In this document: piece by piece, positions 45,056-53,698 of the stretch
How the letters are laid out: each line of letters begins with the position of its first letter
How positions within the stretch are numbered: the first letter of the stretch is position 1
Assembly: GCF_009760915.1 (NCBI RefSeq)
Contig: NZ_VIDQ01000012.1
Location: 57,737 to 121,736 of the forward strand
Reading direction: 5' to 3'
Source of the DNA: Azohydromonas aeria
GTDB lineage: Bacteria; Pseudomonadota; Gammaproteobacteria; Burkholderiales; Burkholderiaceae_C
DNA length: 64,000 nucleotides
The notes under the pieces: generated by a model
The model's database searches: none
What the model saw: the letters and a program-made list of their open reading frames with translations, nothing else
What the model was told of the DNA's origin: nothing
Translations under genes and position numbers: made by a program

Positions 45056-46918
45056 ATGCAAACAGCCGACCTCGTCAAGGAGACCGCTACCGGCACCGGG
45101 CCCTTCACGCTCGGTGGCGCCGCCCAGGGCTTCCGCACCTTCGCCGCCGCGTTCCCGAGCGGCGCCACTGGCGTCATGGTGGCCGTCTCCGAGCCGAGCA
45201 CGGGCGCGCGCCTGACCGGCCTGGCCACGATCAGCGACAACACGCTGACGATCACCAGCACCGAGACGGCTGTGGGCACGTTCGGCGCCGGGGCGAAGGA
45301 GGTGGTGTGTACGGCCACGGCGAAGCAGCTGCGGCGCCTCGCCCGACCCAGCGCACCCACGCTCGGCAGCATTGCTGACGGCAACGCGATCAAGCTGGCG
45401 GCGTTCGACACCAACGGTGACCCGCTGAACTTCACCGCCGGCACGTTTCTGGCATGGTTGCTCACGCAGTCGCAAGGTCCTGGCGATCTTGCCGCCGCTG
45501 GCGCGCTTGCCGGCACGGACATCGTGACCGTGACGCAGGGCACGACCGAAGTCAAAACTACGCTCTCGGCGCTATCAACGTTCTTCGGCGCCGCTGGCGG
45601 CGGCACGTCAACGCCTCCCGGCGCACCAACAGGCCTGACGCTCGGCACTGCCACCACCAGCAGTCAGCCGCTGACGTGGACCGCCCCCAGCAGCACTGGC
45701 ACGAGCGCAATCACCGACTACACGGTGCAGTACGCCGTCGCCGGCAGCGGCTCCTGGCAGACGTTCGCGCACAGCGCTTCGACGGCCACCAGCATCACGG
45801 TCACCGGCCTGTCGGCGGGCACCAGCTACGACTACCGCGTTGCCGCCGTGAGCGCCGCCGGCTCTGGCTCCTACAGCAGCACCGCGACCGGCTCCACCGC
45901 TGCCGCTACCGGAACGCCGGCAGGCGCCCCGACCGCGCTCACGCTGGGCACGGCCACGACGACGACGCAGCCGCTGTCGTGGACCGCTGGCACGGAGGGC
46001 AGCACAGCAACGACCGACTACATCGTGCAGTACCGGGTGACTGGCTCGGGCTCATGGCTCACCTTCTCGGACGGCACGAGCACGGCGACCAGCGCGACCG
46101 TCACCGGCCTGACGCCGGGTGTGTCCTATGACTATCAGGTGGCTGCGGTCAACGGCGCTGGCTCCAGTGCCTACAGCACCTCGGTTACCGGCTCGACGGC
46201 AGCAGCCGCGCCCGGCCAGGTCACGGGCCTGACGCTGGGCACTGCGACCGAAACGACGCAGCCGCTCACCTGGACCGCACCGACCGCCAACGGCTCGGCA
46301 ATCACCGACTACGTGATCCAGTACCGCGTTACCGGCTCCGGGTCGTGGACGACGTTTGCTGACGGCACCTCGACCACCACGAGCGCGACCGTCACGGGGC
46401 TGACCGCGAGCACAAGCTACGACTACCAAGTTGCAGCCGTCAACGGTGTCGGCACCGGCGCGAACAGCAACACCGCGACCGGCTCGACCGGAGCGGCGGT
46501 GACGGCCTACACCATCACCGGCCACAGCGGCACCGCCGTCAAGAGCACGTTCGACGCCTCTGGGCTCAGCACCGGCTCAAACGGCAAGAAGGTCATCGCC
46601 CCTTCCAGCCAGTTCACGCTGAACGTCTATTGGGCTATCAGCCCGGCGCCGGCATCGGATGGGGTCGCAACGACCGGCGCCTATTCCGGTTGGGTACCCA
46701 GCGGCACGACGCCGACCACATCCGACAGGGCGGCGACGCAGAACCTGTCGTCTGGACTGAATGCCATTGTTCCGATGGTGAAGCCCTCGACGGTCTGGGG
46801 CAACAACAGCAACCTCTACATCACTCCCGGATCGGGCACGACGACCTGGGACTTCATCGTGTGGCCGGCCGGCGGCACGCCGCAGGTCAAGGGCACGCTC
46901 ACGGTCACGGGCGGCTGA
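45056..46918 (+). CDS. Virion protein with three fibronectin type III domains, 620 aa
   Basis: ATG 45056 (CAAGGAAACACCGCCTC upstream). Residues 1-100 form a phage-specific N-domain (TADLVKETATGTGPFTLGGAA, EVVCTATAKQLRRL) likely for virion attachment. Residues about 186-480 are three FN3 domains, each with a QPLTWTAP, YxVQYxVxGSGSW and SYDYxVAAVxxxG pattern. A C-terminal domain of about 130 residues follows. FN3 repeats on phage surfaces are thought to bind carbohydrate weakly. Confidence 0.85.
   Translation: MQTADLVKETATGTGPFTLGGAAQGFRTFAAAFPSGATGVMVAVSEPSTGARLTGLATISDNTLTITSTETAVGTFGAGAKEVVCTATAKQLRRLARPSAPTLGSIADGNAIKLAAFDTNGDPLNFTAGTFLAWLLTQSQGPGDLAAAGALAGTDIVTVTQGTTEVKTTLSALSTFFGAAGGGTSTPPGAPTGLTLGTATTSSQPLTWTAPSSTGTSAITDYTVQYAVAGSGSWQTFAHSASTATSITVTGLSAGTSYDYRVAAVSAAGSGSYSSTATGSTAAATGTPAGAPTALTLGTATTTTQPLSWTAGTEGSTATTDYIVQYRVTGSGSWLTFSDGTSTATSATVTGLTPGVSYDYQVAAVNGAGSSAYSTSVTGSTAAAAPGQVTGLTLGTATETTQPLTWTAPTANGSAITDYVIQYRVTGSGSWTTFADGTSTTTSATVTGLTASTSYDYQVAAVNGVGTGANSNTATGSTGAAVTAYTITGHSGTAVKSTFDASGLSTGSNGKKVIAPSSQFTLNVYWAISPAPASDGVATTGAYSGWVPSGTTPTTSDRAATQNLSSGLNAIVPMVKPSTVWGNNSNLYITPGSGTTTWDFIVWPAGGTPQVKGTLTVTGG
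45600..46505 (+). repeat. Three tandem FN3-coding repeats (about 290-300 bp each)
   Basis: The DNA word CAGCCGCTSWCSTGGACCGC recurs at about 45665, 45968 and 46258. The encoded domains are very similar, consistent with recent tandem duplication. Confidence 0.75.
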
Positions 46919-46921
46919 TCC

Positions 46922-48232
46922 ATGGCACTCCGCAAAACAGGCCCAGCCCTGCGCAAGCGCGGCGCCCTGCTTGGCTCCATCATCAGCAGCACGGGCAGCG
47001 GTGCCGCCACGCCGCCGCCCGTGACTCCAGGCACGGATTTCGGCATCGGACTGATCGGCCAGTCGGAAATGGCGAACTGGCCCAGCACGCCACTGGTCAG
47101 CCCTCTAGCCGACTCCCGACTGACCCACTTTCTACGCAACAGCAACACGCGGGTTCGGTTCGGCAACTACAACGACAACGGGGCACCAGGCACGCCGTCC
47201 CCGTACACCGGGGTGCCCGGCACAACGACGACACAGCCCAGCTACCGTGGCGATGCTCCGGTCTACCTGGGCAATGCAATCGCCGCTGCGCTCGGCGTCA
47301 ATGTGTGCCTGATCGAGCGCGCAGTGGGCGCATCGAGCATCAACTCTTGGGTTGGCGCGGGGGCCAACTGGGCAACGTTTGCGGCCGCAGTGCAGGCGTC
47401 CGGCGTGCCGCTGAAAATGGTCATCTGGTATCAAGGCCCCACCGATGCAGCCGACATGTCGGCGACGACGTACAGAGAAAAACTCGCGCAGGTGCATGCG
47501 CAGTGCTTGGCGCTACCCGGCGTTGATGCTGCGACGTTCAAATTCGGCGTGATTTCCACGGGGCCCGGGAAGTTCAGCGGCTCGCTCGAAGGCGACTTCG
47601 GCAAGCTGCGGCTCGCGCAGGTGGACTATGCGACCAACACGCCCGGCGCGTTCCTGGCATGCAACGCTTACGACGCTTCCACGGGGGCGAATGACAGCGT
47701 TCATCCCACGGGCGAGAGCTACAACCGGCACGGCCGGCGCGTGGCGAAGTCGGCGCTCGCGGCGCTGGGCATCGCAAACACCGGGCGCGGTGGCAGTGGC
47801 GCAGGCCCGCGCATCACGGGCGCCACGCGCAGCGGCGCAGTCATCACCGTGACCGTCGCGCACGCGGGCGGCAATGCGCTGCAGGACGGCGCGGGCGGCA
47901 CCGGGGCGAGCCTGAGCGGGTTCCGGGTGTTCGACAACGGAGCGACGGCAACGATCAGCGCGACGGCCATCACCAGCCCTACGACGATCACGCTGACGCT
48001 TGCCAGCGCGCCTGCCGGCACGGTGACGCTCACGCATGCCGTCACGGATGCGCCGTGTGACCCGGTGTGGGGCACCGATGCCAACCCGGCAGGCAAGCGC
48101 GCGGGCGCCATCGCGTTCACGGCGGCCAACTGCGTCTATGACAACGACGGGTACTCGGTGGGCACGGGCACGGCGAGCACGACGCTCGGCAGCCCGCTGC
48201 AGCCGTGGTCTGGCACAGTGACGGGGAGCTGA
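46922..48232 (+). CDS. SGNH / sialate O-acetylesterase-like virion enzyme, 436 aa
   Basis: ATG 46922, 3 bases after the FN3 gene. GLIGQSEM (43-50) gives the catalytic Ser48, RAVGASSINSW (133-143) a block II-like glycine, WYQGPTDA (169-176) the sialate-esterase-type WxQGxxD block, and DSVHP (258-262) the Asp/His pair. The last 150 residues form a beta-rich Ig-like domain. It likely removes acetyl groups from host capsule or O-antigen. Confidence 0.75.
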   Translation: MALRKTGPALRKRGALLGSIISSTGSGAATPPPVTPGTDFGIGLIGQSEMANWPSTPLVSPLADSRLTHFLRNSNTRVRFGNYNDNGAPGTPSPYTGVPGTTTTQPSYRGDAPVYLGNAIAAALGVNVCLIERAVGASSINSWVGAGANWATFAAAVQASGVPLKMVIWYQGPTDAADMSATTYREKLAQVHAQCLALPGVDAATFKFGVISTGPGKFSGSLEGDFGKLRLAQVDYATNTPGAFLACNAYDASTGANDSVHPTGESYNRHGRRVAKSALAALGIANTGRGGSGAGPRITGATRSGAVITVTVAHAGGNALQDGAGGTGASLSGFRVFDNGATATISATAITSPTTITLTLASAPAGTVTLTHAVTDAPCDPVWGTDANPAGKRAGAIAFTAANCVYDNDGYSVGTGTASTTLGSPLQPWSGTVTGS

Positions 48233-48233
48233 C

Positions 48234-48677
48234 ATGCTGGGAGTCGGTTCCCTTGCGCAGTATCCGCTCGGCGCTGAGGCGCTTGCGACCACGCAGTCCG
48301 CTGTCGCCGCGGTCTCGGCCGCAGTCAGCGTCGCCGGTGTGCAGTCCGCCATCCTTTCCGGTTACGTTGGGTCTGCCAGCAGCGTGATGCCCAAGCGCGT
48401 GCGCCTAATCTTGCGTACGCTTGGTGGCCAGCCGGCTGCCAATCTCGCCGGCCTATCGGTGGCCTTCTTCGATCAGCCGGAAGTGATTCTGCTGCAAGCG
48501 CCGAGCGTCGTCGTCACCGGGGTGGCCACTGACGCAGGCGGCATGCTTGACATTGATGTTGGCGCCAGCACCCTGAGCCCGGGTGAAATTGGCTACTTGG
48601 TCGAAGGCAATGCAAGCGGCGACCCCTCGCAGGATCACTCCGGCTGGCACGGTCCGGTGACGGTGGAGGCGGCCTGA
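48234..48677 (+). CDS. Virion-associated protein with LSAxV-type segment, 147 aa
   Basis: ATG 48234 (CTGACATG junction). The N-terminus MLGVGSLAQYPLGAEALATTQSAVAAVSAAVSVAGVQSAILSGYV carries the same alternating small-residue motif as the 44.0 kb protein. The rest is a beta domain (RVRLILRTLGGQPAANLAGLSVAFFDQ). Function unknown. Confidence 0.6.
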   Translation: MLGVGSLAQYPLGAEALATTQSAVAAVSAAVSVAGVQSAILSGYVGSASSVMPKRVRLILRTLGGQPAANLAGLSVAFFDQPEVILLQAPSVVVTGVATDAGGMLDIDVGASTLSPGEIGYLVEGNASGDPSQDHSGWHGPVTVEAA

Positions 48678-48708
48678 CCATGGTTGCGGAGTTTGCCGGA
48701 GCGCAGTT

Positions 48709-51321
48709 GTGTTGACGGCCTTCACGCTCACCAGTGCCAGCACGCAGGCCGCAGCGCCGTTCGTGCTTGGGCAGGTCTTCAAGCGCGGCAGCGTGCCGGC
48801 TGGCAGCACCGTCGTAGTCTCTGGTGCAGATGCCCAAGTCACACCGAAAGCCTATTGGTCCGACGGCTCTCTGCGCTTTGCGGTGGTGGCTGGGACTGCC
48901 AATGTCTCCACCACAGCGGCGACACTAACGCTTTCCCTGGGCACGGCCGCCACAGGTGCGGTGCTCACGACAGCGGAACTGCGCGCCACCGGCGCGGCCG
49001 TCACCATCGACTGCGGTGTGCTCGGCGCTGCATCCTGGGCTGGCACTGACTGGGACGCGCCGCTGGACTGGAGTCAGGGCGGACCCGATGTTGCATGGGT
49101 GTCCGGCCACCGGATGTCGTCGTGGATCTACCGCAAGCCCGTGGGCTCCGATGCGCACCTCGTGGCTTGGCTGGAGGTGCGGTTGTTTGCGACTGGGCAG
49201 GTGGAGATCCTCCCGTGGATCGAGAACGGTTACGTGCATGTGGCCGCACCCACGAACAAGAGCGCGACGTACACCGTAACGATCGGCTCGACACAGCGTT
49301 TCTCGCAGGCCATCGACCTGCCGCATCACTGCCGCACGCCGCTCATCGGTGCATCGTCGCCGCGCGGTGGTGCCGAGCTCTCATACTGGCTTGGTGCCGA
49401 TCCGCGCGTGACACCGCAGCACGACCTGGCCTACTTCCAGGCCACGGAGATGGTGCCCACGTACTGGCCCACGGTGCCGCCAAGCCAGGACATCGTTGCC
49501 TCGCTGCCGGCGACGTACACGCCGCTTCAGCAAGGCAACTACCCCACGGGCATGGGTGCGGCCGGCTACAGTCCATCAATCGGCCTGATACCAGAATGGG
49601 ATGTTCTCTATCTCACGTGCCCTGGCAGCGCCAAGCCCTACGAGGCCCTGATCCGCAATGCGTACAGTGCCGGCCGCTACGGCATGCACTACCGCGACGA
49701 GACGACGCAGCGCCCGATCCGTTTCAGCGCCCACCCCGGCCTTTGCCTGAACGCCACCAACTCCGGTGTCAGCAGTGCGGGACACAGCACGCTTAACGAC
49801 TACACGCCACAGCCAGGAGGCGCGACGCCGGCGACGTGGGCATCGTCCCATCATCCGAGCGTGGGCTACATGGCCTACCTTGTTACTGGCCGGTTCTATC
49901 ACTTGGAGCAGTTGCAGTTTGCGGCGACCCTGAACTACCTCAAGCAGATCGACGCAACGCGGCAGTTCGCAAAGGGATTGTTCCTGTCCCAGGCTGGCGC
50001 CAATACGACGCGCGGCTCCGGCTGGGCGATGCGAACGCTGTGCCAGGCTGCATCCGTCACGCCGGCAGAAGACCCGCTGCATGCCGAGTTCATTGCATCT
50101 ACCCAGCACAACGTCGATTACCTGCACGGGCGCTACGTTGCCCAACCCAGCAATCCTCAAGGTTGGGTGCAACCGTATTCCGACTACACGGGCGCAACCG
50201 GCTCCGTGGCTGCGGGTTCAACCGCCACCTTGATCCAGATGCCGGCGGGCTTTGCATTAGCGCAGAGTCCTGTGGGTTGGACGCTTACCACCGGCGGCAA
50301 TTCACGCACCGTCATCGCCTATGACAACGTGGCCAAAACGCTCTTGGTGGACTCGCCGTTCCCGTCTGCTCCTGCGGCCGGCTCCTCGTACTCGCTCAAC
50401 GACAGCAAGTATTTCGAGGCGGCATGGATGCAGGACTACGTGACTGCGTCCTGGGGCTATGGGCTCACGCTGGATTTGCCGATAAACAACCAGGCCAAGT
50501 TTGCCGCCTGCTTCGAGTGGAAGGCTCAGTCTATTGTCGGGCGCCTGGGGGGCACCGATCCCACAGAGTTCCTGTACCGCGACGCGGCACAGTTCACCAT
50601 CTCCATCGCTCCGGCCAACGCACCGAACTACGACACCGGGGAAGGCCCTTGGTACGCCAACTGGGGCGAGTGTTATGCGGACACTTTGGGGGAGCCCAAC
50701 CCCGGGGAGGTGGGCAACCTCCGCGGCGATGGCTCGGCTGTACCAACTCTGCCGACGGGATACTGGACTTGGCTGCAGCCCGGCATCGTCTACGCGATGC
50801 GGCACGGCGTTGCTGGTGCCGCCGAAGGCTATGCCCGCATGACCGGGGCAGCCAACTGGCCAGCCCTGCGCGACCTCGGCTACACCGCGCCGGTTTGGTA
50901 CGTGAAGCAGCCAGAGGCTGCGGCGGCTCCAGTCGCCAGCACTTCAGTGGCCGCGCTACTCAGCGCAGCGGTGCTGGCTGCACACAGTTTGGCCTCCCTG
51001 CCAATAAGTGCCGCTGTTGCCTCATCCGCGAATGTCACAACGGCAGTCCTGAGCGCGGCAGCGCTGGTCACCCACAGCTCAAGCGTTGCCCTGTCAGCAC
51101 AGATCCGGGTGCTGCAGCAGACCGAGTCGCCAGCACGTCATGCACCTCTGCGCGTCGAAGGTGCTGCCATGCATGCGGTACTGCGCGGAGCGTTGGTGTC
51201 GTTCACGCAAACTATGGCTGTCGGTCTGTCGGCCAGCATCGCGGAAGGAAGCTACGTCCCCGCACCCAGTGGCTGCGGCTTTTCTCCAAAACACCGCCCC
51301 ACTTGGCGGCCGAGGCGATAG
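48709..51321 (+). CDS. Large surface enzyme, rhamnogalacturonan-lyase-like, 870 aa
   Basis: GTG 48709 preceded by CCGGAGCGCAGTT. The N-terminal 200 residues contain KAYWSDGSLRFAVVAGTANVSTTAATLTLSLG, as in the RIFT-barrel domain of PcRGLX/YetA-type exo-rhamnogalacturonan lyases. Residues about 210-700 look like an (alpha/alpha) toroid (PSVGYMAYLVTGRFYHLEQLQFAATLNYLK, DYVTASWGYGLTLDLP). The C-terminal 120 residues carry LSAxV repeats. It is probably a capsule depolymerase; the enzyme family assignment is from memory and tentative. Confidence 0.6.
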   Translation: MLTAFTLTSASTQAAAPFVLGQVFKRGSVPAGSTVVVSGADAQVTPKAYWSDGSLRFAVVAGTANVSTTAATLTLSLGTAATGAVLTTAELRATGAAVTIDCGVLGAASWAGTDWDAPLDWSQGGPDVAWVSGHRMSSWIYRKPVGSDAHLVAWLEVRLFATGQVEILPWIENGYVHVAAPTNKSATYTVTIGSTQRFSQAIDLPHHCRTPLIGASSPRGGAELSYWLGADPRVTPQHDLAYFQATEMVPTYWPTVPPSQDIVASLPATYTPLQQGNYPTGMGAAGYSPSIGLIPEWDVLYLTCPGSAKPYEALIRNAYSAGRYGMHYRDETTQRPIRFSAHPGLCLNATNSGVSSAGHSTLNDYTPQPGGATPATWASSHHPSVGYMAYLVTGRFYHLEQLQFAATLNYLKQIDATRQFAKGLFLSQAGANTTRGSGWAMRTLCQAASVTPAEDPLHAEFIASTQHNVDYLHGRYVAQPSNPQGWVQPYSDYTGATGSVAAGSTATLIQMPAGFALAQSPVGWTLTTGGNSRTVIAYDNVAKTLLVDSPFPSAPAAGSSYSLNDSKYFEAAWMQDYVTASWGYGLTLDLPINNQAKFAACFEWKAQSIVGRLGGTDPTEFLYRDAAQFTISIAPANAPNYDTGEGPWYANWGECYADTLGEPNPGEVGNLRGDGSAVPTLPTGYWTWLQPGIVYAMRHGVAGAAEGYARMTGAANWPALRDLGYTAPVWYVKQPEAAAAPVASTSVAALLSAAVLAAHSLASLPISAAVASSANVTTAVLSAAALVTHSSSVALSAQIRVLQQTESPARHAPLRVEGAAMHAVLRGALVSFTQTMAVGLSASIAEGSYVPAPSGCGFSPKHRPTWRPRR

Positions 51322-51327
51322 CACCCG

Positions 51328-51897
51328 ATGTCCACCATCAAGATTGCCGAGCCGGCACGCGAGCTTTTCACGCTGGAGGAGGCCCGCGCTTTCCTCAAGT
51401 GCGACGACGCCGAGGCCGACAGCGTCATCACGCTGGCGCTGGCCGCCGCGCGCGAGCTCGCCGAAAAGGAGATGGCGCGCACGCTGCTGGAAACCGGCTA
51501 CGAGATGCGCACCGACGGCTTCAGCCGCGCCGTGCGCCTGGAGTGGCCCCGCGTGCAGCGCGTGCTGTCGCTGCAGTTCGTCGCCCCGGACGGCGAAGTG
51601 CTCACGCTGGACCCGCAGGACTACGTGCTCGACAACGCCAACGACTTCGCGCCGGCGTGGCTCGTGCCCGCGCGCGGCAAGGCCTGGCCGGAGACCGCCG
51701 ACGAGGTCAACGCCGTGCGGGTGCGCTACGTGGCCGGCTACGGCACCGAGCCGGCGCAGGTGCCGGCCGCGATCCGGCAGTGGGTGCAGCTGCACGCACG
51801 CTCGTTCTACGACAACCCCTCGGCGCTGAGCGCCGGGAACCTCCAGGCCCTGCCGTACCTATGCGGGCTCATCGAGGGCTTCAAGGTCTACGGCTGA
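51328..51897 (+). CDS. Head-tail connector (gp6-like)
   Basis: 189 residues from ATG 51328. FTLEEARAFLKCDDAEADSVITLALAAARELAEKEM is the signature N-terminal helix pair of gp6-like connectors (HK97 gp6/phi-type); QVPAAIRQWVQLHARSFYDNP matches the C-terminal helices. It docks under the portal. It would normally follow the capsid directly; here 12 kb intervene. Confidence 0.88.
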   Translation: MSTIKIAEPARELFTLEEARAFLKCDDAEADSVITLALAAARELAEKEMARTLLETGYEMRTDGFSRAVRLEWPRVQRVLSLQFVAPDGEVLTLDPQDYVLDNANDFAPAWLVPARGKAWPETADEVNAVRVRYVAGYGTEPAQVPAAIRQWVQLHARSFYDNPSALSAGNLQALPYLCGLIEGFKVYG

Positions 51898-51899
51898 CC

Positions 51900-52229
51900 A
51901 TGGGCGCCGACTTCGACACCCGCGTGGCCCTGCAGCGCCACAGCGGCGCCAAGGACAAGTTCGGCCAGCCGCTGAAGGATGCCTGGGCCGATGTCGCGCA
52001 GGTCTGGGCCAACCGCAAGCTCGGCGTCGGTGTCGAGCAGGTCAAGGCCGGCGCCGACATGGCCACGGTGCGGGCGTCGTTTCGCATCCGCTGGCGCGCC
52101 GGCGTCGATTCCGGCATGCGCCTGGTCGAGGTCGGCTCCGGCGCGGTGTGGGACATCCAGGCCGTGCTGGCGGACCGCCGCGAGAACCGCATCGACCTCG
52201 CCTGCGAGCAGATCAACCCGAGAACCTGA
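51900..52229 (+). CDS. Head closure / head-tail joining protein
   Basis: 109 residues from ATG 51900 (CTGACCATG junction). LQRHSGAKDKFGQPLKDAWADVAQVWANRKL and VRASFRIRWRAGVDSGMRLVEVGSGAVWDIQAVLADRRENRIDLACEQ are typical of the Phage_H_T_join family (SPP1 gp16-like). It seals the neck after packaging. Confidence 0.88.
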   Translation: MGADFDTRVALQRHSGAKDKFGQPLKDAWADVAQVWANRKLGVGVEQVKAGADMATVRASFRIRWRAGVDSGMRLVEVGSGAVWDIQAVLADRRENRIDLACEQINPRT

Positions 52230-52234
52230 GCCCC

Positions 52235-52762
52235 ATGGCCAAGCTATTCCTCGATGCCGTCGCGCAGACCACGGCGAGCACCGGCACCGGCAACATCACG
52301 CTGGTCACGCCGACGCCGTACCCGGGCCGGCGCACCCTGCAGTCCACGGGCGTCGCCACCGGCACGAAGCTGTCCTACCGCATTGCGGCCGTGGACAACA
52401 ACGGCCAGGAGACCGGCGACTGGGAAACCGGCGAGGGCACCTACCTCGGCGCCGGCTCGTTCGAGCGCACGACGCCGCGCGCCGGCTCTGCAGCGGTGCC
52501 CGTGGCATTCGTGGGCGGCACCAAGAAGGTCACTTTCACGGTCAACGCGGCCGACCTCGACACGCTGGCCGAGCTTGATGCCGGCGCAACGCTGACGTGG
52601 AACACGGACGGCACCCTGGCGACGGTCACGACGAACGGCACGACCTACACCATGGCCTACGCCACCGTGGACGACTTCCCGCGCCTGACCTCCATCACCG
52701 GCGGCGGCAAGACCGTCGCACTGGGCTACGACGGCGCCGGCCGCCTCACTTCCATCGGCTGA
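52235..52762 (+). CDS. Virion protein with C-terminal YD-repeat unit, 175 aa
   Basis: ATG 52235. The N-part (LFLDAVAQTTASTGTGNITLVTPTP, LSYRIAAVDNNGQETGDWETGEGTYL) is a known phage surface-domain pattern. The last 55 residues (LTWNTDGTLATVTTNGTTYTMAY, ALGYDGAGRLTSIG) look like an RHS/YD-type beta repeat, rare in so short a phage protein. Function unknown. Confidence 0.6.
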   Translation: MAKLFLDAVAQTTASTGTGNITLVTPTPYPGRRTLQSTGVATGTKLSYRIAAVDNNGQETGDWETGEGTYLGAGSFERTTPRAGSAAVPVAFVGGTKKVTFTVNAADLDTLAELDAGATLTWNTDGTLATVTTNGTTYTMAYATVDDFPRLTSITGGGKTVALGYDGAGRLTSIG

Positions 52763-52779
52763 AGCAGGACACGTCTCGC

Positions 52780-53139
52780 ATGCAACTCGCGCTCATCCCT
52801 GGCCCCATCCAGCTACCCCAGCTCGAAGCCGGCCCCGCCGAGATCGTTCCGGCCACCGGCACCTGGGCCGGACCGCAGACCAAGGTCATCACCGCGGCCA
52901 ACGTCGTGCAGGTGCTTGCCCCCGTGCGCGTGGCCCGGCGCGGCTGGCTGATCCAGAACTTCGGCTCCGACGGGGCGGACTTCTGGATCGACAGCGGCGC
53001 CAACCCGGTGCCCTACGAGTGCATCACCGTTCCTGCGGGTGCCGAGTGGGTGTGCCCGGAGAACATGGTCACCGGCGCGGAACTGCGCATCCTGTGCTCC
53101 GTGGCCGGGACCAAGTTCGCCTTCCGCGAGGCCTTCTGA
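52780..53139 (+). CDS. Virion-associated protein, 119 aa
   Basis: ATG 52780. Beta-rich (VVQVLAPVRVARRGWLIQNFGSDGADFWIDSGANPVPYECITVPAGAEWVCP), a jelly-roll or cupin-like pattern often seen in phage receptor-binding or decoration proteins. No enzyme motif. Confidence 0.6.
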   Translation: MQLALIPGPIQLPQLEAGPAEIVPATGTWAGPQTKVITAANVVQVLAPVRVARRGWLIQNFGSDGADFWIDSGANPVPYECITVPAGAEWVCPENMVTGAELRILCSVAGTKFAFREAF

Positions 53140-53140
53140 C

Positions 53141-53698
53141 GTGGGCGGCGGCATCAGGTTCTTCCGCGGCGGCCTCGTCGAAGAAACGAGGCTTTTCGCG
53201 CTCAACGCGGTGGCCGGGCAGACTGCGGCCCCCGGCAACACGAACATGAACGCGCTGGCGGGCTGCGCCTACACCATGCCCCGGGGCGTGCTGCCGATCA
53301 CGGGCCGGCTGCGGATCTGGGTGGCTGGCCGCAAGGGGAACAACACCCAGACCGACGCGGTGACCTTCGGGCTGCGCGTCGGCACCACCGGCACGGCGTC
53401 CGACCCGCTGCTGGGCTCGTTCGGCTTCACGCTGCAGGCCACGTCCCGCTCCTGGGCCTTCATGACGCACTGGCGCGTGGAGACCGCAACGCGCATCCGC
53501 CGCGTCGGCGCGATTGACGGCGTCGGCGGCGAAACCAGCCAGATCGGCTCCAGCATCACGACGGCCTCCACCACGGACACGCTGCCCGATGTCAGCGTCA
53601 ACACCCTGCAGTGGCGGCTGCACGCGCAGATGAGCGCCGGGAGCGCCGACTGGGTCGTGGTGGACGACTTCGCCATCCTGGTCACGGACCCGTACTGA
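53141..53698 (+). CDS. Virion-associated protein, 185 aa
   Basis: GTG 53141, 1 base after the previous stop. Beta-sandwich-like: ITGRLRIWVAGRKGNNTQTDAVTFGLRVGTTGTASDPLLG, LQWRLHAQMSAGSADWVVVDDFAILVTDPY. The stop overlaps the following start. Probably a structural surface protein. Confidence 0.6.
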   Translation: MGGGIRFFRGGLVEETRLFALNAVAGQTAAPGNTNMNALAGCAYTMPRGVLPITGRLRIWVAGRKGNNTQTDAVTFGLRVGTTGTASDPLLGSFGFTLQATSRSWAFMTHWRVETATRIRRVGAIDGVGGETSQIGSSITTASTTDTLPDVSVNTLQWRLHAQMSAGSADWVVVDDFAILVTDPY

